A DNA stretch of 64,000 nt from contig CAUDNR010000158.1 in the NCBI GenBank assembly GCA_958430865.1, positions 39,137 through 103,136 on the forward strand, in the 5' to 3' direction. The position numbers and the translations under genes were made by a program. Below the pieces are notes generated by a model. The model was given only the letters and a program-made list of their open reading frames with translations, made no database searches and had not been told where the DNA came from. The DNA is from Entrophospora sp. SA101 (lineage: Eukaryota > Glomeromycota > Glomeromycetes > Entrophosporales > Entrophosporaceae). Positions 1-11,849 of the stretch are shown here, in pieces (within the stretch, counting starts at the first letter, position 1; every line of letters begins with the position of its first letter).

Positions 1-3000
1 GTGACTTGAACATCAAATTAGAAGAACGCCAAAGGCTTCTTTAAAGCAACTTACTCCTATAACAAACAATTATATATGTTATTTTATTATATTTTATGTT
101 TAGTTAATTATTGTAGAAATTATATGAAATTTGATAAATCGGTTTACTCAATAAGTCAGTCATATGCGTGACTCGTTTCCGATATTACTGAATTATATTG
201 GAATTTAGTTGCAAATTGAATGTCATTTAGAACAATTGTATTTGATATTAGAAGATCCCCTTCTTCTTCTGGTGTCTCTTGTACTGGAGCAATAATTCAA
301 GCCATTTTTATTCTATAATCAATCAATCAATAAGTACATACAGTTCCATATGTAATTTTTTATTTTTTCCTGTTGTAATGAGGGACAATTAATTATAAAA
401 GTGTTATAAAAGAAACCAGAGGAAACAAAAGCCCATTATAATGTAAGTGATTTTAGCATTGTCGAAAGTGATTTTTTATTTTCATCAGAATTTGAAAACT
501 TAGTCATGCGAAACTGACTTATCCGTGAAGTGGTTGGCTGACTTAGTGCTTATTGCAATACTTATATAACATCAAACTTGAGCCTATTATTTCTTGGCTC
601 AAGCTCAGCTCGTTTGGAGCTTTAAACTGGACATAATAATAATAAACCTAAATCTAAACTACAGCCAGTAAGGATACTGGCTGCAACTTTTGATGATGTT
701 TGCTACCATATTTGCATCATATAAAAATGATTGCAACGTCTTTACGACCATTTTATTTTCTTTTTTGGATTGAGACATGGAACATTAACAGCTAGTATAT
801 GTATAAACCAAGTTTTTTTATAATGAAGAATATTGCTGTTATGAAGAAGGGATTTTAATTTTGTTCTTCCATTTTAAATTTTTAAAATGTTTCATTGAAA
901 AGATTACTCTTTTTGTAATTGGATCTTGTGTAATCCACAAATTAAAATTTACTATTTTTCAGTAAAGTTATTTAAAGTTTCATAAATGAATATTATTTAA
1001 GGGTAGAGTGCAGGTAACACGAATTTCAACTATGGGTTGGCTCGGTCTAAAGACTCCTGATACTGCGCCACGCGCTCAAATTTCAAAAAAACTTTTTCAA
1101 AAAAGGTCTTTATGTGATTTTCCTTATTGCCAAATTTAGATATGATTATATATATATAGAATATAGGCATTAGTCTAAATTTAGTAACGATGATCGAAAA
1201 CTAGACTAAATTTAACAATGATCCTAGCGCTCAAATTCCTCATGAACATAGTAAAGTACATGTTTTAAAAAAGAATAGAACTCTATATACAACCAATATT
1301 TTTTTTGAGAAAATCTTTCTATTACATTAAAATTAAAGATCTATTCTATCAACTAATAGAGCTATTTTTTTTAAAAGGTAGGTCAGAGAATGACTTTTAT
1401 ACTTTTACCAAGCCAACTATAGTGAGGGTGAAGAAAAAAACAAAGAATTAATTTTTTTTTTGTCACTGAAAATGTCGATATTAATATTTGTGATTCACGT
1501 TAATAAATAAGTAAATATCTGTAAAAAAATATAAATTTTTTTTTGTTTATATTCAATATGAACCTTTGAAGATTGATCGCATTTGATCATTGAGTGGCTG
1601 TATCTACTATTTAAAATGCTCACATGAAATTTTTTTTATTTCAAATTATTGAATAAAAATGTCTTTAGTAAATGATTGTATTATTATTAGTGATGATGAT
1701 GAAGGTGAAGGAACAAACTTAATTTTCCAGCAAAGTCCGTTATTAATAGATCATGTAATCTACCAAATAAAAAAAACCAAAACTTGATGAAACAGGAAAT
1801 ATAATAAACTTTATAAATTAAATGATTGATAATATTTTGTATCTACAATTAATACTTGACATTATGAATATTAAGTTTTTGAAAGTATCACGGATATCCA
1901 AAGGTGTTACAGATATCTATTACGGATATTGGTAATACTTTCGAATATTCTCTAATAAGAGATATGAATATATGGGAGGAACACTATATATGAGAACGTG
2001 ATTTTTATTTCCGGACTTAAAAACCTTTTCCCGAACTAAATAATAGATGACTTTTCCAATCTAAAGGAGTAAACATACACAACCAATAGAATGATTGATT
2101 GGTGAAGATTATGATTTATAATGATTTATTTTTAAAAATTAGATGATTTCGTGCTTGTTTATATGATTACGTTGTGCCGTGTGATTATTAATTATATACA
2201 GTTTTTTTTTTCAAAATAAAAATATGGAAAAAATCAAAACAAACAAATGCTAAAAATATTTTCAGTGAATAAAGGAATTTTTTTATCCGATACTATGAAT
2301 AATGTTGATTTTTTTTGATTTTAGAGTTTGAATACAAAAACATAAAGTTGCGATTTTAAAAAATTAAAAAAAATTAAAATTAAATTAAAAAAATAAATAA
2401 TAATTAATTATTGTTATTAATATATTAGAATTAATATTATGTTTGTTTGTGTTTTTATTTTGTTTACGGATATAATAAAAATCGCATAAATAAAGATCCA
2501 ATGATTTTTAAATACTGCAAAATTCAAAATTCACATTTCATTATTTTTTCATACTAATACTTTTTTAAATTATGCATTCAATTTATTCACATTTATAATC
2601 TCATTGCGGGTTGCATAATTATTTAAGTTGAGTTCGAATCGAGTTGAAATTAAACGATGTAGCAAATCCTCCCTGAATCTTGTCTCCCAATCCAACCCTT
2701 CCACTCATCGTCATCATAAATGTGCCGACGGACGACCTAAAAATTTATTGGGTGTCGTATAATGGATGAATGAATGAAAATCATGATAGTTAAAAATAAT
2801 TCCTGGTCTTGTTTCCCTTTTTCTATTTTTGGCGTTATTGTTATTGTTGTAGGTTATTAATGCATTGATTACATATTAAGGATCCCTGAAAAAAAATAAG
2901 ATATTATTAGTTAGTAGCATTACTCCTTTTCGATAATAATTGATTATTGGCAAAAAAGAATTCATATAGAATTAATTGATCTGCTATTATTATTATTGCT

Positions 3001-4757
3001 TTGAATATCTTCTTCTTGTTGGATCAAAAAAGTCAAAACTCCCAATTTACCAACTACCTAACGTCAAAAAGTATTTGATTTGATTGGTTAACGTCATTAT
3101 CGTTACACGAATTAATTAATTAATTAATTTTTTTCTAATTGGTAAAGTGAAGTGAAGTGATTCTATTTTTTTTTTTTTGTTTATTATTATACAGACAGTG
3201 TATGTATGTATGTATGTATGTATGTATGTATGTATGTATGCATCAAAAGTAATATCAAAGAAATGCATATATAAAAAAAATCAAATAATAATAATAGTTT
3301 ACATTTTTAATATTTTTAATTTAATTTTTTTCTCGATTACACAAGAACCAATTCTTCCATTATTTTTTACCATTTAATTTAATTTAATTTATTATTATTG
3401 ATTTTTCTTAAAATATTGTTATCATTATTATTTAGTGCCAACTTTATTTTCCTCCCTTTTTTTTTCTTAAATATCATGTTCATATATATACACATACACA
3501 TACACATTCATTTTTTTGTTCTTTGTTTTGGCGCGAAAAAATTAAATGATTTTTTAATTTTTGATTCTGATAATTCTAAAAAAATTTTTTATTATGTTTT
3601 TTGTGTTAATTCCATATAAAGAAATTCACCAAAAAAATATTATTATTATTGTATATATATTTGATTGATTGATTAATTAATTAATTTAACTGTTGATGTG
3701 TTATATTTTAATATTTTTGTTAATTAACCGAACTATCCAAATAAATAAACTATTAACTAATTAAGCTTTTAAATTAAATAAATAAACTATTTAATTAACA
3801 CAAATAAAACTATAGTTTCTTTTTTATTATTTAAGCTATTAATTAAAAAAACTATTATCAATTTTTAAATTAAAACTCCTACCAAGTTTAAAAAAAAACT
3901 CCTTATATAAAAAAAGTCCCTTTAATTTTAAAAAATACAATTAAAAATTTTTTTTTTGTTACTAAAAAATTATTTATTATTTATTTATTTATTTTTATTT
4001 ATAAATACTCAAAACAAAAAAATCATTTTCATAGTACAATAAATACAAAATAATTATTTTTAATAGGTTCATATTCTTTTTATAGTATAAATCTTGACTA
4101 AAGGTTACACGCTCACGAATATCGCCATTTTATATTTCTCATTTACAATTATAATAAATGTCATGGTTATTCTACACGTTAAATAATCGGCAACAAAATT
4201 CATCAAAATATAAACTTTTTTTTTACAAAAAAAAAAAGAATTTTAATTACAATAATATTATCCATTTACTAATCTATATTCTATTCTAAATATAAAAAAT
4301 TTTCTGTCCCTTTTTTTGGATTTGTATGCTTTGACCTTTTTTTTTGTTTTCATTTTTTTTTTCTTTCTTCTCTCTCTCTCACCAACTCTTTTTCTCACAA
4401 AATTCTCTACTCATTACTCGTCTTTTTTCTTTTTTTCATCTTTTATTATTATTATTAAATAATATTTTTCTTCTTTCAAAGGAAATTTACTTTTTTCTCT
4501 TTTAAATATATTTATATTACACAAATATATATTTTTTATTAGGAGAAAAATTAAAATTAAAAAAAAAATTTAGAAAATTTTCTCAAGATTCACACAATTT
4601 TTAAAATATAACGGTTACGACTACAAAAAAAATCAACCAACAAAAATTTTATCAATTAGAAAAAAATTTATAATTTAATTAGTAAAATTAACTATTTAGA
4701 AAATATATATGTCAAAGAAATATTAGAAAAAACTCATCAAAAAGTTATTTTTCAATC
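1..4757. other. AT-rich non-coding region upstream of the CCCH gene
   Basis: No gene could be supported here on either strand. The stretch holds poly-A/T tracts, a perfect 9-bp hairpin (CAGCCAGTA, 4-base loop, 662-683), a TATG microsatellite at 3201-3240, and short TAATTAAT runs. A motif containing AATAAGTCAGTC near 150 resembles the terminal repeat of the MITE at 17173. Bases 4300-4757 are CT-rich and then A-rich, as expected for promoter and 5' leader of the gene that starts at 4758. Confidence 0.6.
3201..3240. repeat. TATG tetranucleotide microsatellite, 10 units
   Basis: Ten perfect TATG units. The run reads open in frame as repeated Met-Tyr-Val-Cys, but this is a by-product of the repeat, not a gene. 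Confidence 0.95.
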
Positions 4758-6142
4758 ATGCATGCTAGCTCTTTACCAAATCCTCCGATCCTTTCACAAT
4801 TTCAATATTATAGCAAACAACCAATAGATAATAATTTTCTTCATGTACCCTCAATAGTAACTTCTCCTTCCACTCATCATAGTCCTACCTCATCCGCTGA
4901 TTCTTTTTCATCGTTTCAACCTGACTCTGTAAATAACAACAACAACAACAATAATAATGGTGGCAATGATAGTCCCATCTCTCAAGCAATCTCTGCTCCT
5001 GTTACTCCAACTAACAGTGTTCCTCCTCCGCCACCCTCACTTTTGTCAAATCAACCTCCTAGAAGAGTAAGAACAAATTCAAACAACAACATTAATAATT
5101 CCATCAATAATAATAATAATAATAATAATAACAATAATAATAATAATAATTCAAAAAGTATGTCATTTTTTTTGATCTGTGATTTATTTAATTTTTTCCT
5201 GTGATATCATCAATTATTTAATTAATTTTCTTTTTTTTTTTTTTAAAAAAAAAGGCAATAGTAACTTGGCTCATATTCCTTGTAAATTCTTTAAAAGTAG
5301 TGCATGTACTGCTGGAAAAAATTGTCAATTTTTGCATAGTAAAGATCCTCCAGCTGATAACTATGTCTGCAAATTTTATTTAAAGGGGAATTGTAAATTT
5401 GGCAATAAATGTGCTCTGTCTCACAATCAACCATTAAAAACTTCTACCAAACAAATTAACAATAACCCTAATAATAATGGTAAAAATATTAATGGATTAA
5501 GAATTAATAATATTCCTGAGATTATTAGATCACCTGTATCTCAAGGTTACGGTAATAATAATCAACAAGAATTAAACGATTTTTCATCATCCAATTCACC
5601 TGGAATGGTTCCGTTCTCTCGTATGCCATTAAGTCCAACTGAATATCAAAATAGTCATAGATCTCATAGCCAATTAACCGCATCTTTGAATCCATCTTCT
5701 GCCCCTCCATTGTACTCGGATGATAACTACTCACCTTCCTCTAGATCATTAAGGACCACTTCACCAACATTTATTGGCTTTAACAGTGGTAATGGCAATG
5801 ACAATAACCATTTAAGTGCTCCGATTAATATTAATTTTCAACAACGTAGATCTTTGCCTGATATTTCGCAACCAAGTCATCTAGATCCATTTAGCACCTC
5901 ACCCTACCAATCTAATGTTAGAACAAAAGGATCCTTTTTACCCTTCTCCTCTTACTCTGAAAGTGGCATACTTTCGCCAACTTCTTCTTCTTTCCAACAA
6001 CTTCACAGTATTCCAGAAGATCGTCATGTTCATAATAATAATAGTTTCACTAGCAGTTATCTTGACCACAATAATAATAATAATACTTCCCTTTCTCAAA
6101 ATATTCGTCAACAACAACAACTACAACTTATGACCAATTATC

Positions 6143-6206
<64 letters not shown>

Positions 6207-7515
6207 TCAACAACAACATCAACATCATCATTCTTCTTCTTATCATCATCTTCAAGAATCGTCACCATTAATTGATGATGTTGATTACGAAGAATTCATC
6301 CCTTCCTCGCTAAACGATTTACTAACCCCAGATGAACGTAAACGAAGACGTAGTAGACAGGAAGAAACTTTGGAAATAATTAGTTCTAGAAGATTGTTCT
6401 CGAATTCTTCTTCTTTACATCCTTCTGACGTTCAATATGCTTACAACTCTCATCACGCAGTGGACCCATCACATATTCATCATTCAACTGTACGTTCTTT
6501 ACCATACGGCTTTGTTGATGGTCCAGCTTCTTCTAATTATTCTTCTGCTTCGATAACTCATGATGATATTCAACGTTTACCTAATAGCATTAATAACATT
6601 AACATTAATAATAATATTAATGAATGGAGTGATCGTCAACCTTTAAGTCCTTTAAGCCCTTATCATCAACAACAGCTGCAACTGCAACAGATGCAGCAAT
6701 TACAATTACAACAACAACAGCAACAACACCCCCATTATCATCAATTACCCTCTCCGTCATCATCGTCATCAGCAAATGGTTTTATGAATTTTAGCAGTCC
6801 TATCAACATCCCTTCACCACATGAAAATCATTCGACAAGCACAAACTCATCATCATTGTTTAGCGATTTTCGTGTAATAAGCAGACCAATTAGTATTAAT
6901 GCCAACGTCACTAATGATGATAGTATTATTAATGGTGACAGTGGTGGTGTTGATGGTCTTATCACCAATACTGTTGACAATATTAAAAATAGTAATAATA
7001 TTACTACTGCTACCAATCCAGCTATTAGTAATCTTAACAGTGCTAATAATACCAATAATAACAGAGTTCGTTCATTTACGCCTGATCCATTTAGTCCTTT
7101 TGCACAAGATGAAGAACCTTTCTTTTCCATGGAAGTTGAAAAAAATGAACAACAAAATAATAATAATAACAATAATACTAAACAAGCTGCTACTGCTACT
7201 GCTAATGATAATAATAAAGAAACTACGATCGCATCATCTTCTACGCCATCATCACCAACATCGCCTATTACTACCACTACGTCTTCACCTTCTTCCTCTT
7301 CTTCCACCTCTTCAGCCTCAAATAACGATACACCAAAAACTCCACTTTCTTATTCTGCTATTGCAAAATCAGGTTTAAAAGATCCCGTTAATAGTACTAC
7401 TACTAGTAACAATAACACATCCACAACTTCTTCAACAACTTCGCCAACAACAACATCATCGTCGTCTAATTCTGGGCTTGGTATAGATTCTAGACGTTTT
7501 GAGTCAGTTTGCTAA
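4758..7515 (+). CDS. Tandem CCCH zinc-finger protein with low-complexity tail
   Basis: Two exons, 4758-5157 and 5255-7515, joined over a GTATGT...AAAAG intron that keeps frame; about 886 residues. The first exon is Asn/Ser/Pro rich. The second opens with two CCCH fingers, both C-X7-C-X5-C-X3-H (first CKFFKSSACTAGKNCQFLH, second CKFYLKGNCKFGNKCALSH), about 20 residues apart. The rest is low complexity: poly-Gln/His at 6142-6235, poly-Asn, poly-Ser/Thr, and a short ordered-looking end (LSYSAIAKSGL). Tandem fingers of this spacing occur in fungal Cps3/Lee1-like proteins that bind RNA; an RNA role is inferred. A long open frame in the other strand is a codon-bias shadow. The exact family member cannot be named. 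Confidence 0.88.
6142..6235 (+). repeat. CAA/CAT repeat coding poly-Gln/His
   Basis: A CAA-rich tract broken by CAT codons inside the CCCH gene, coding a Gln stretch with His interruptions. Such tracts are prone to length change between strains. Confidence 0.9.
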
Positions 7516-7603
7516 TATTTAATAATATAGTTTTTATAATAATATATATAATATAATATAAATATTAATCAACACATACATACGTATATACTTTTTTTTT
7601 CCC

Positions 7604-7680
7604 TAGTATTTTTAGTATTTTTAGTATTTTTAGTATTTTTAGTATTTTTAGTATTTTTAGTATTTTTATTTAGTATTTTT
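7604..7680. repeat. 10-bp tandem repeat, unit TAGTATTTTT
   Basis: About seven near-perfect 10-bp units directly downstream of the CCCH stop codon, in the likely 3' untranslated or terminator region. The last unit is interrupted by an extra ATTTAT. Confidence 0.93.
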
Positions 7681-8939
7681 ATTTTTTTTTATTTTATCCT
7701 TTTAAAAAAAAAGAAAATTAATCTTTTAATTTACAATTAGTTAATGAAAGATTTTTTTCAATGTAATATAATATCTTTTTCTTTTTTTGAATTAATTAAT
7801 TAATATATTTTTTGTTATAATTATTCTTTTTTTACTTATATATATATATATATATATATAATTTGTTTGTTTTATTATTTTTTTTTTTATAAATATACAT
7901 ATATATATATATATACTCTTTTTGTTTATAAAAATAAATAAAATAAAATTAAATAATAAATTACATTTTTTTTTTTTTTTTTTTTTTGCATTGCATGTAA
8001 AATGCTTACGTGAAGAAATATTAATAATGGTTCGATGAATAAATTATTATTTGTACATGTTGCTATCAATGTTTTATTCTCATATGATTTTACCATTTGT
8101 GTTCATTATAGAAAGTAAATTGTTGTTAATAAACAACAAATATGTGAATTATCCCAATCTCAACCAATATCGAATAATTTCTTTTTATATTTTATATAAT
8201 ATTTTTGAGTTTAAAAAATTTATTGCGATGACAACTTGTTACTAAAAAATTAGTAAAAAAAGAATATATCGTCATCACTATGGATTATAATCACGGTCAA
8301 TTGAATTGATAATCATATCTTTCCACTTCGAAACTTCCTGACTCTAAAAGTTCGTTTATTCTAATAATTACAGCGTGAGCAATATATGGGAACCCTGCTT
8401 GTCGGTGTGTCATTTAGCAAAAAGAAACGAAAGAAATTCGATATTAAAGGATTCAAAACACAAAGAGATTAAATTTAAACAGGAAATCTGTGTATATATG
8501 CACACAATCGGCCAATTCTTCAGACTTTTGGAATATGAAGATTGTGTTTTTATTATCGATATCTGTTCCGCCATTAATAGTGATGTGACTTATGACACTG
8601 CCTCTGCGATGTTATTTCATCCTTTGTTTGCAGTGCTAAAAACCGAATCGTTCTGCTGTATGATTAGGGCAGGACCATCAGTCTTCTTCATTTTAAGAGC
8701 CTCGAGAACCAGATCAACTGTCTTCATTTTGTAAAATTGTTGTAAACTAATCTAAACATATACATTGGCGATGGTGGTGGTGATTAGCCTTCAAACGTTT
8801 ATACACACACGTATGAAAATATTAGTCACCATCATAGTTTTTGAAAGTTTTGGAAAGAAAAAAAAATGATTGATTCACCAGATTTATGCATTTGCATAAT
8901 TCGTAATTTGATTTGGTATAGTCACACCACTTATTATAC
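7681..8939. other. Non-coding stretch with AT dinucleotide runs
   Basis: AT dinucleotide runs lie near 7840-7860 and 7895-7915, and a poly-T tract at about 7967-7987. A 119-codon open frame exists at 8375-8734 but has no recognisable domain. The opposite strand there shows a short coherent stretch starting MKTVDLVLEALK with stops afterwards, possibly an old gene remnant. Nothing firmer is visible. Confidence 0.5.
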
Positions 8940-9310
8940 GGGGTAAGATTTCAGGGATCAATATTTAGTCATTTGTAATGTGATCATAATTAACAGTTTT
9001 TATAATATCCCATTTGTTATCTTAAGTGATATATAGAACTATCCCTACACCAAAATAATAATATGAAGTTGATTTATATCAGATCTATTACAATGGAACC
9101 CAAGAATTATAGTACTATCAGAAGTATTCTAAAGAGGAACAAGGGAAAAGATTGCTCCTTAGATTTTCAAAATAAATGATACTTGAAGCTTATCTAAGAA
9201 AAGAAAATATTACCTATGAAATTTACCAAGAAGAAAGAAAAATAATAAATGTTGGAAAAAGAAAGTATCATAGATGATTAATTTTTTCTTCTAAACTCTT
9301 TATCTTATCT
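8940..9310 (+). repeat. Dispersed repeat, copy 1 (MEPKNYS-type fragment)
   Basis: This stretch matches 26350-26700 in order and wording, including TTTCAGGGATCAATAT near the start and a decayed reading frame beginning MEPKNYSTIRSILK at 9091. In this copy stops and frame changes follow after about 15 codons. In both places the fragment points toward a minus-strand coiled-coil frame, so the two regions look like copies of one larger unit. Confidence 0.75.
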
Positions 9311-9318
9311 AATAGCCC

Positions 9319-9780
9319 CTATTTTTGCTTTTTACTTCACTCTTCTGATTTTTCCTGAAATTTGGCTACTTCTTCTCTTTCAATTTTTAATTCTTCTTTG
9401 GTAATTGATAACTCTTTTTCTAGTTCCCTAGTTTTATTTTCTAGGCGAAAACTGAAAGCTTGTGAAAGTAGTTCTTTGTCAGAAAGTGGTTTAGTTGATT
9501 TAGCTTTTAAATGACTACAAAAACATCTGTTTCTATTCCTTTTTAACCTACCACATTTCTCACATCATGGAAGAGTATTATTATCATAATCTTTTTTACA
9601 TTCACCACAGATAAAGACAATGTCAGAATAACCATCAGGAGTATTACGAGCCACCATTTGATGAGTAGCAGGAGCAGTATCAAAATTAAGGAGAGTTGGG
9701 TCATCAAAATCTAGAAAGCAGAAGTTACACTCTTGTTCATCTCCCTGGGCTATTTCCAGAATTCTATATTCTAATCTCAT
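9319..9780 (-). pseudogene. Zinc-ribbon/coiled-coil protein readable with TGA as Trp
   Basis: With the standard code the frame stops after 71 codons at a TGA (9565-9567). With TGA as Trp it runs to a TAG at 9319-9321, about 153 residues. The first part has CNFC and CGEC pairs, followed across the TGA by a third pair (Trp-CEKC) and a CFC, together resembling a zinc-binding module. The second half is a Glu/Lys-rich heptad coiled coil. A second TGA, at 9337-9339, lies in EE-Trp-SKK. The ATG begins six bases after the stop of the next frame upstream, as in bacterial operons. Family unknown. It is a pseudogene under the fungal nuclear code. Confidence 0.6.
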
Positions 9781-9786
9781 ATTGGC

Positions 9787-10595
9787 TTACTTGTTCTTTT
9801 GAACAATAAAAGTCTGGAACTTCTCTTTAGTTTTTTCTTTTACCTTATTTACTAATTTTTTGAGTTTGCATAATCTATTTTCTTTTTGTTTCTTTGGTAA
9901 AAATGGTAATTCTTTAGTTGCTAAATAATCTTTTCGGTTTATTTCCTGATTTTTAGCAGCTAAATTATTCTCTAATAAATCTATTCGGTCTTGAAGTTTA
10001 CCCATTGCAGCATCTTGCTTCAACAAAGTTTCAAACATTTGTCATTTTCTCCATTCCATGGCTTTATTTAGTGCTTTTTCAGCCTCTTCTCGCTCCATTC
10101 ATACTTCATCATCTAACTCTTCTACTCTTGTTTCCAATTCCTCCTTTTTTGCTTCCAACTCTGCTATCTTCTCTTCATAATCTCTCTTTTGTTGATCAAT
10201 TGATTATTTAAATTGCTTATTCTAGAATAGCTTCCAGCATAACTATCACCTAATTCATTTGAACTTTCAATAAATCCCTCTAACATTTCTTCAATAGTAA
10301 TGTTATCAAATCAAATTCTTTTGCAATTTTTGGCTCATTCTCTGGTCTCATTAGGATCTACTGCCATTCTAAGTTTATCTTCATCCATCCATTTTTTGTT
10401 TAATTTTTTGTACCATCATGTTCCCCTAGGAGCATACATGCCAACCTCACCATTTTCATCAATAGACTGACCAGTGACATGTCAGATTTTTAGTTTAAGA
10501 TTTTCTTCTTTATCTGCTAATTGCTTCTTTAAATTTTCATTTTCTTCTATCAGTTTTTTATTATTTTCTTGGAGTTCACTTATAATGTTTGTCAT
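9787..10595 (-). pseudogene. Coiled-coil protein with WHVTGQ motif, TGA used as Trp
   Basis: Starts at ATG 10593-10595 (MTNIISELQ) with a Lys/Glu/Asn coiled coil, then IWHVTGQSIDENGEVGMYAP and a GTWWYKK block, then a second long coiled coil ending before TAA at 9787. Six in-frame TGA codons fall where Trp fits (10482, 10416, 10335, 10311, 10099, 10042, lowest coordinate of each); three TGG codons also occur. No TAA or TAG interrupts it. One frame change is needed near 10207, between SNLNNQL and DQQKRDYEEK. Function is unknown. A related fragment sits at 34306-34487. Confidence 0.65.
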
Positions 10596-10779
10596 GACTT
10601 TCTTTTTATTACCTTTTTTTTTTGTTTATTTTTTTAATATAATTAAGTTATATAAATCATTTTAGTACTTTTTTACTTTAAAGGTGGAAAAAGCTAACAA
10701 TATTTGTCAAAAGTTTATTAAACTTAATGACAGTAAAGGCAAATTAATTAGTGATGGAGGTGATTTTATTCTGAATATT

Positions 10780-11492
10780 TTATTTGTTACCAATATAGAA
10801 TGGTCTTGGACAAGTAATATCTTTGTATTCATCTTTTACAAATGGGCGAATATTCTGGTAAAGATATTCTTGTCTTTTGTAATCCAAAGGAGGTGGTGTT
10901 AACACTAAAATAAATAAAGCTCTAATTTCTTCAAAAATATCTGCTTTCTTGGTTTTCAATAAATTGAATACAGCAAAAGGTCCATTAGCAACTTCTTGAA
11001 CTTTGACCATGCCAAGATTAGTTGCTTCAAAAAGAAAATGTTGATATTTCTGTATATTTGGCAATTTCTTAAAATAAATTCCAAAAATAGATTTGATATC
11101 CAAATATTGAAAACCTTTTCCACCTTCATAACATTGAACTTTATTCAATCCTGCTGGACTAGACTTTTTTACTACCTCAACCACATGATCCAGACAATCT
11201 ACTCTGGTTCTTCTGTAGAGTTTTTTTATTAAACCAAAGCTACCATCACATTTGAATTTGGTATGTCCTGGAATCATGAAATTCAATCCAATACTTTTAT
11301 AATGACCACAAATTACTAGATACAAATAAAATCAAATAGTCACATTATTTTTATTTTGCCCACCAGCATTATCACAAGTGATCTTTTCACCTTTATTCAA
11401 TTTCTTAATTCCATCAAAAATCATGCTAAGAGCACTGGGTCCTTTTCCTACAATTTCATCTTCATTAAGAACATAATTAACCAGATTGAATT
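10780..11492 (-). pseudogene. DDE-type transposase, C-terminal half, one TGA as Trp
   Basis: Open from 11492 to a TAA at 10780 if the TGA at 11332-11334 is Trp; no other stop in about 235 codons. Diagnostic blocks are CDNAGGQNKNN (likely catalytic Asp), then Trp-FYLYLVICGHYKSI, then PGHTKFKCDGSFGLIKK, then a QHFLFEA block. These belong to a eukaryotic-type DDE transposase family common in glomeromycete genomes. The N-terminal half is absent. At 59322-60594 there is an N-terminal half of the same family which ends just past the start of this homology (the NYVLNEDE block). The boundary at 11492 abuts an unrelated plus-strand frame. Confidence 0.72.
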
Positions 11493-11820
11493 ATGGAAAT
11501 CAATTGGATTATTCAATATGTTCTCTGGTAGTCAGCTCTTTTTATTAGAAAATGTAAAATCAAAAGAAGTTATCAATGATTTAATGAATTTCAAAATTGG
11601 TTTACACCAATGGTGTTCAAATACTTTTGAGAAACTTCAACAAACATATACAATACACACCAACAGTAAAGAACTTACAATGTCGGTTTTAAATTATTTG
11701 CATGATAAAAAGTCAAGTTTGTTTGAACTTTACAATTTACTATATAAATTTAAAATTATTGAAAAGAATGTTATAAATTTGAATGAAAATAATTTTATAA
11801 AAACAAGAGCTTGGAGGTGA
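11493..11820 (+). pseudogene. Fragment of an uncharacterised fungal gene
   Basis: An open stretch starting abruptly at the end of the transposase fragment, beginning IELWKSIGLFNMFSGSQLFL and running about 108 residues to a TGA at 11818. The composition is ordinary coding sequence with Trp as TGG. I could not name the family with certainty; it recalls large RNF213-like proteins of these fungi, but no zinc or AAA motif is present. There is no start codon and no upstream exon, so it is probably a truncated host gene into which the cassette was inserted. Confidence 0.45.
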
Positions 11821-11849
11821 ATATTAAATGCATCAGGATGTAAAAAATA

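Noticed and set aside
155..305. Minus-strand frame MA-TGA-IIAPVQETPEEEGD as another TGA-bearing gene
   Set aside because: Only about 50 codons with two TGA and a TAA, no homologue recognised in the window; too short to support.
662..683. Hairpin as terminator or small-RNA precursor
   Set aside because: A 9-bp stem alone is too weak, with no T-run and no neighbouring gene.
1015..1085. GC-richer patch near 1.05 kb as an RNA gene
   Set aside because: No foldable tRNA, 5S or snRNA pattern recognised.
2600..2660. tRNA-like GAGTTCGAATCGAG word
   Set aside because: Resembles a B box but no A box, acceptor stem or cloverleaf could be drawn around it; no tRNA was found in the window.
3177..3377. 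Small frame with Tyr-Val-Cys-Met repeats
   Set aside because: Translation of the TATG microsatellite.
6828..7378. Long frames on both strands inside the CCCH gene
   Set aside because: They arise from the biased Asn/Ser/Thr codons of the real frame; hydrophobic repeats without meaning.
8375..8734. 119-codon open frame as a gene
   Set aside because: No domain, no splice context, unusual composition for this window; the opposite strand looks slightly more gene-like but is full of stops.
9319..10595. TGA codons explained only by repeat-induced C-to-T mutation
   Set aside because: Considered as the main rival. In this cassette all nine TGA fall on Trp-like sites, whereas deamination would also make TAA and TAG from Gln codons, which are plentiful here (CAA-rich coiled coils) and intact. 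Not excluded without a family alignment.
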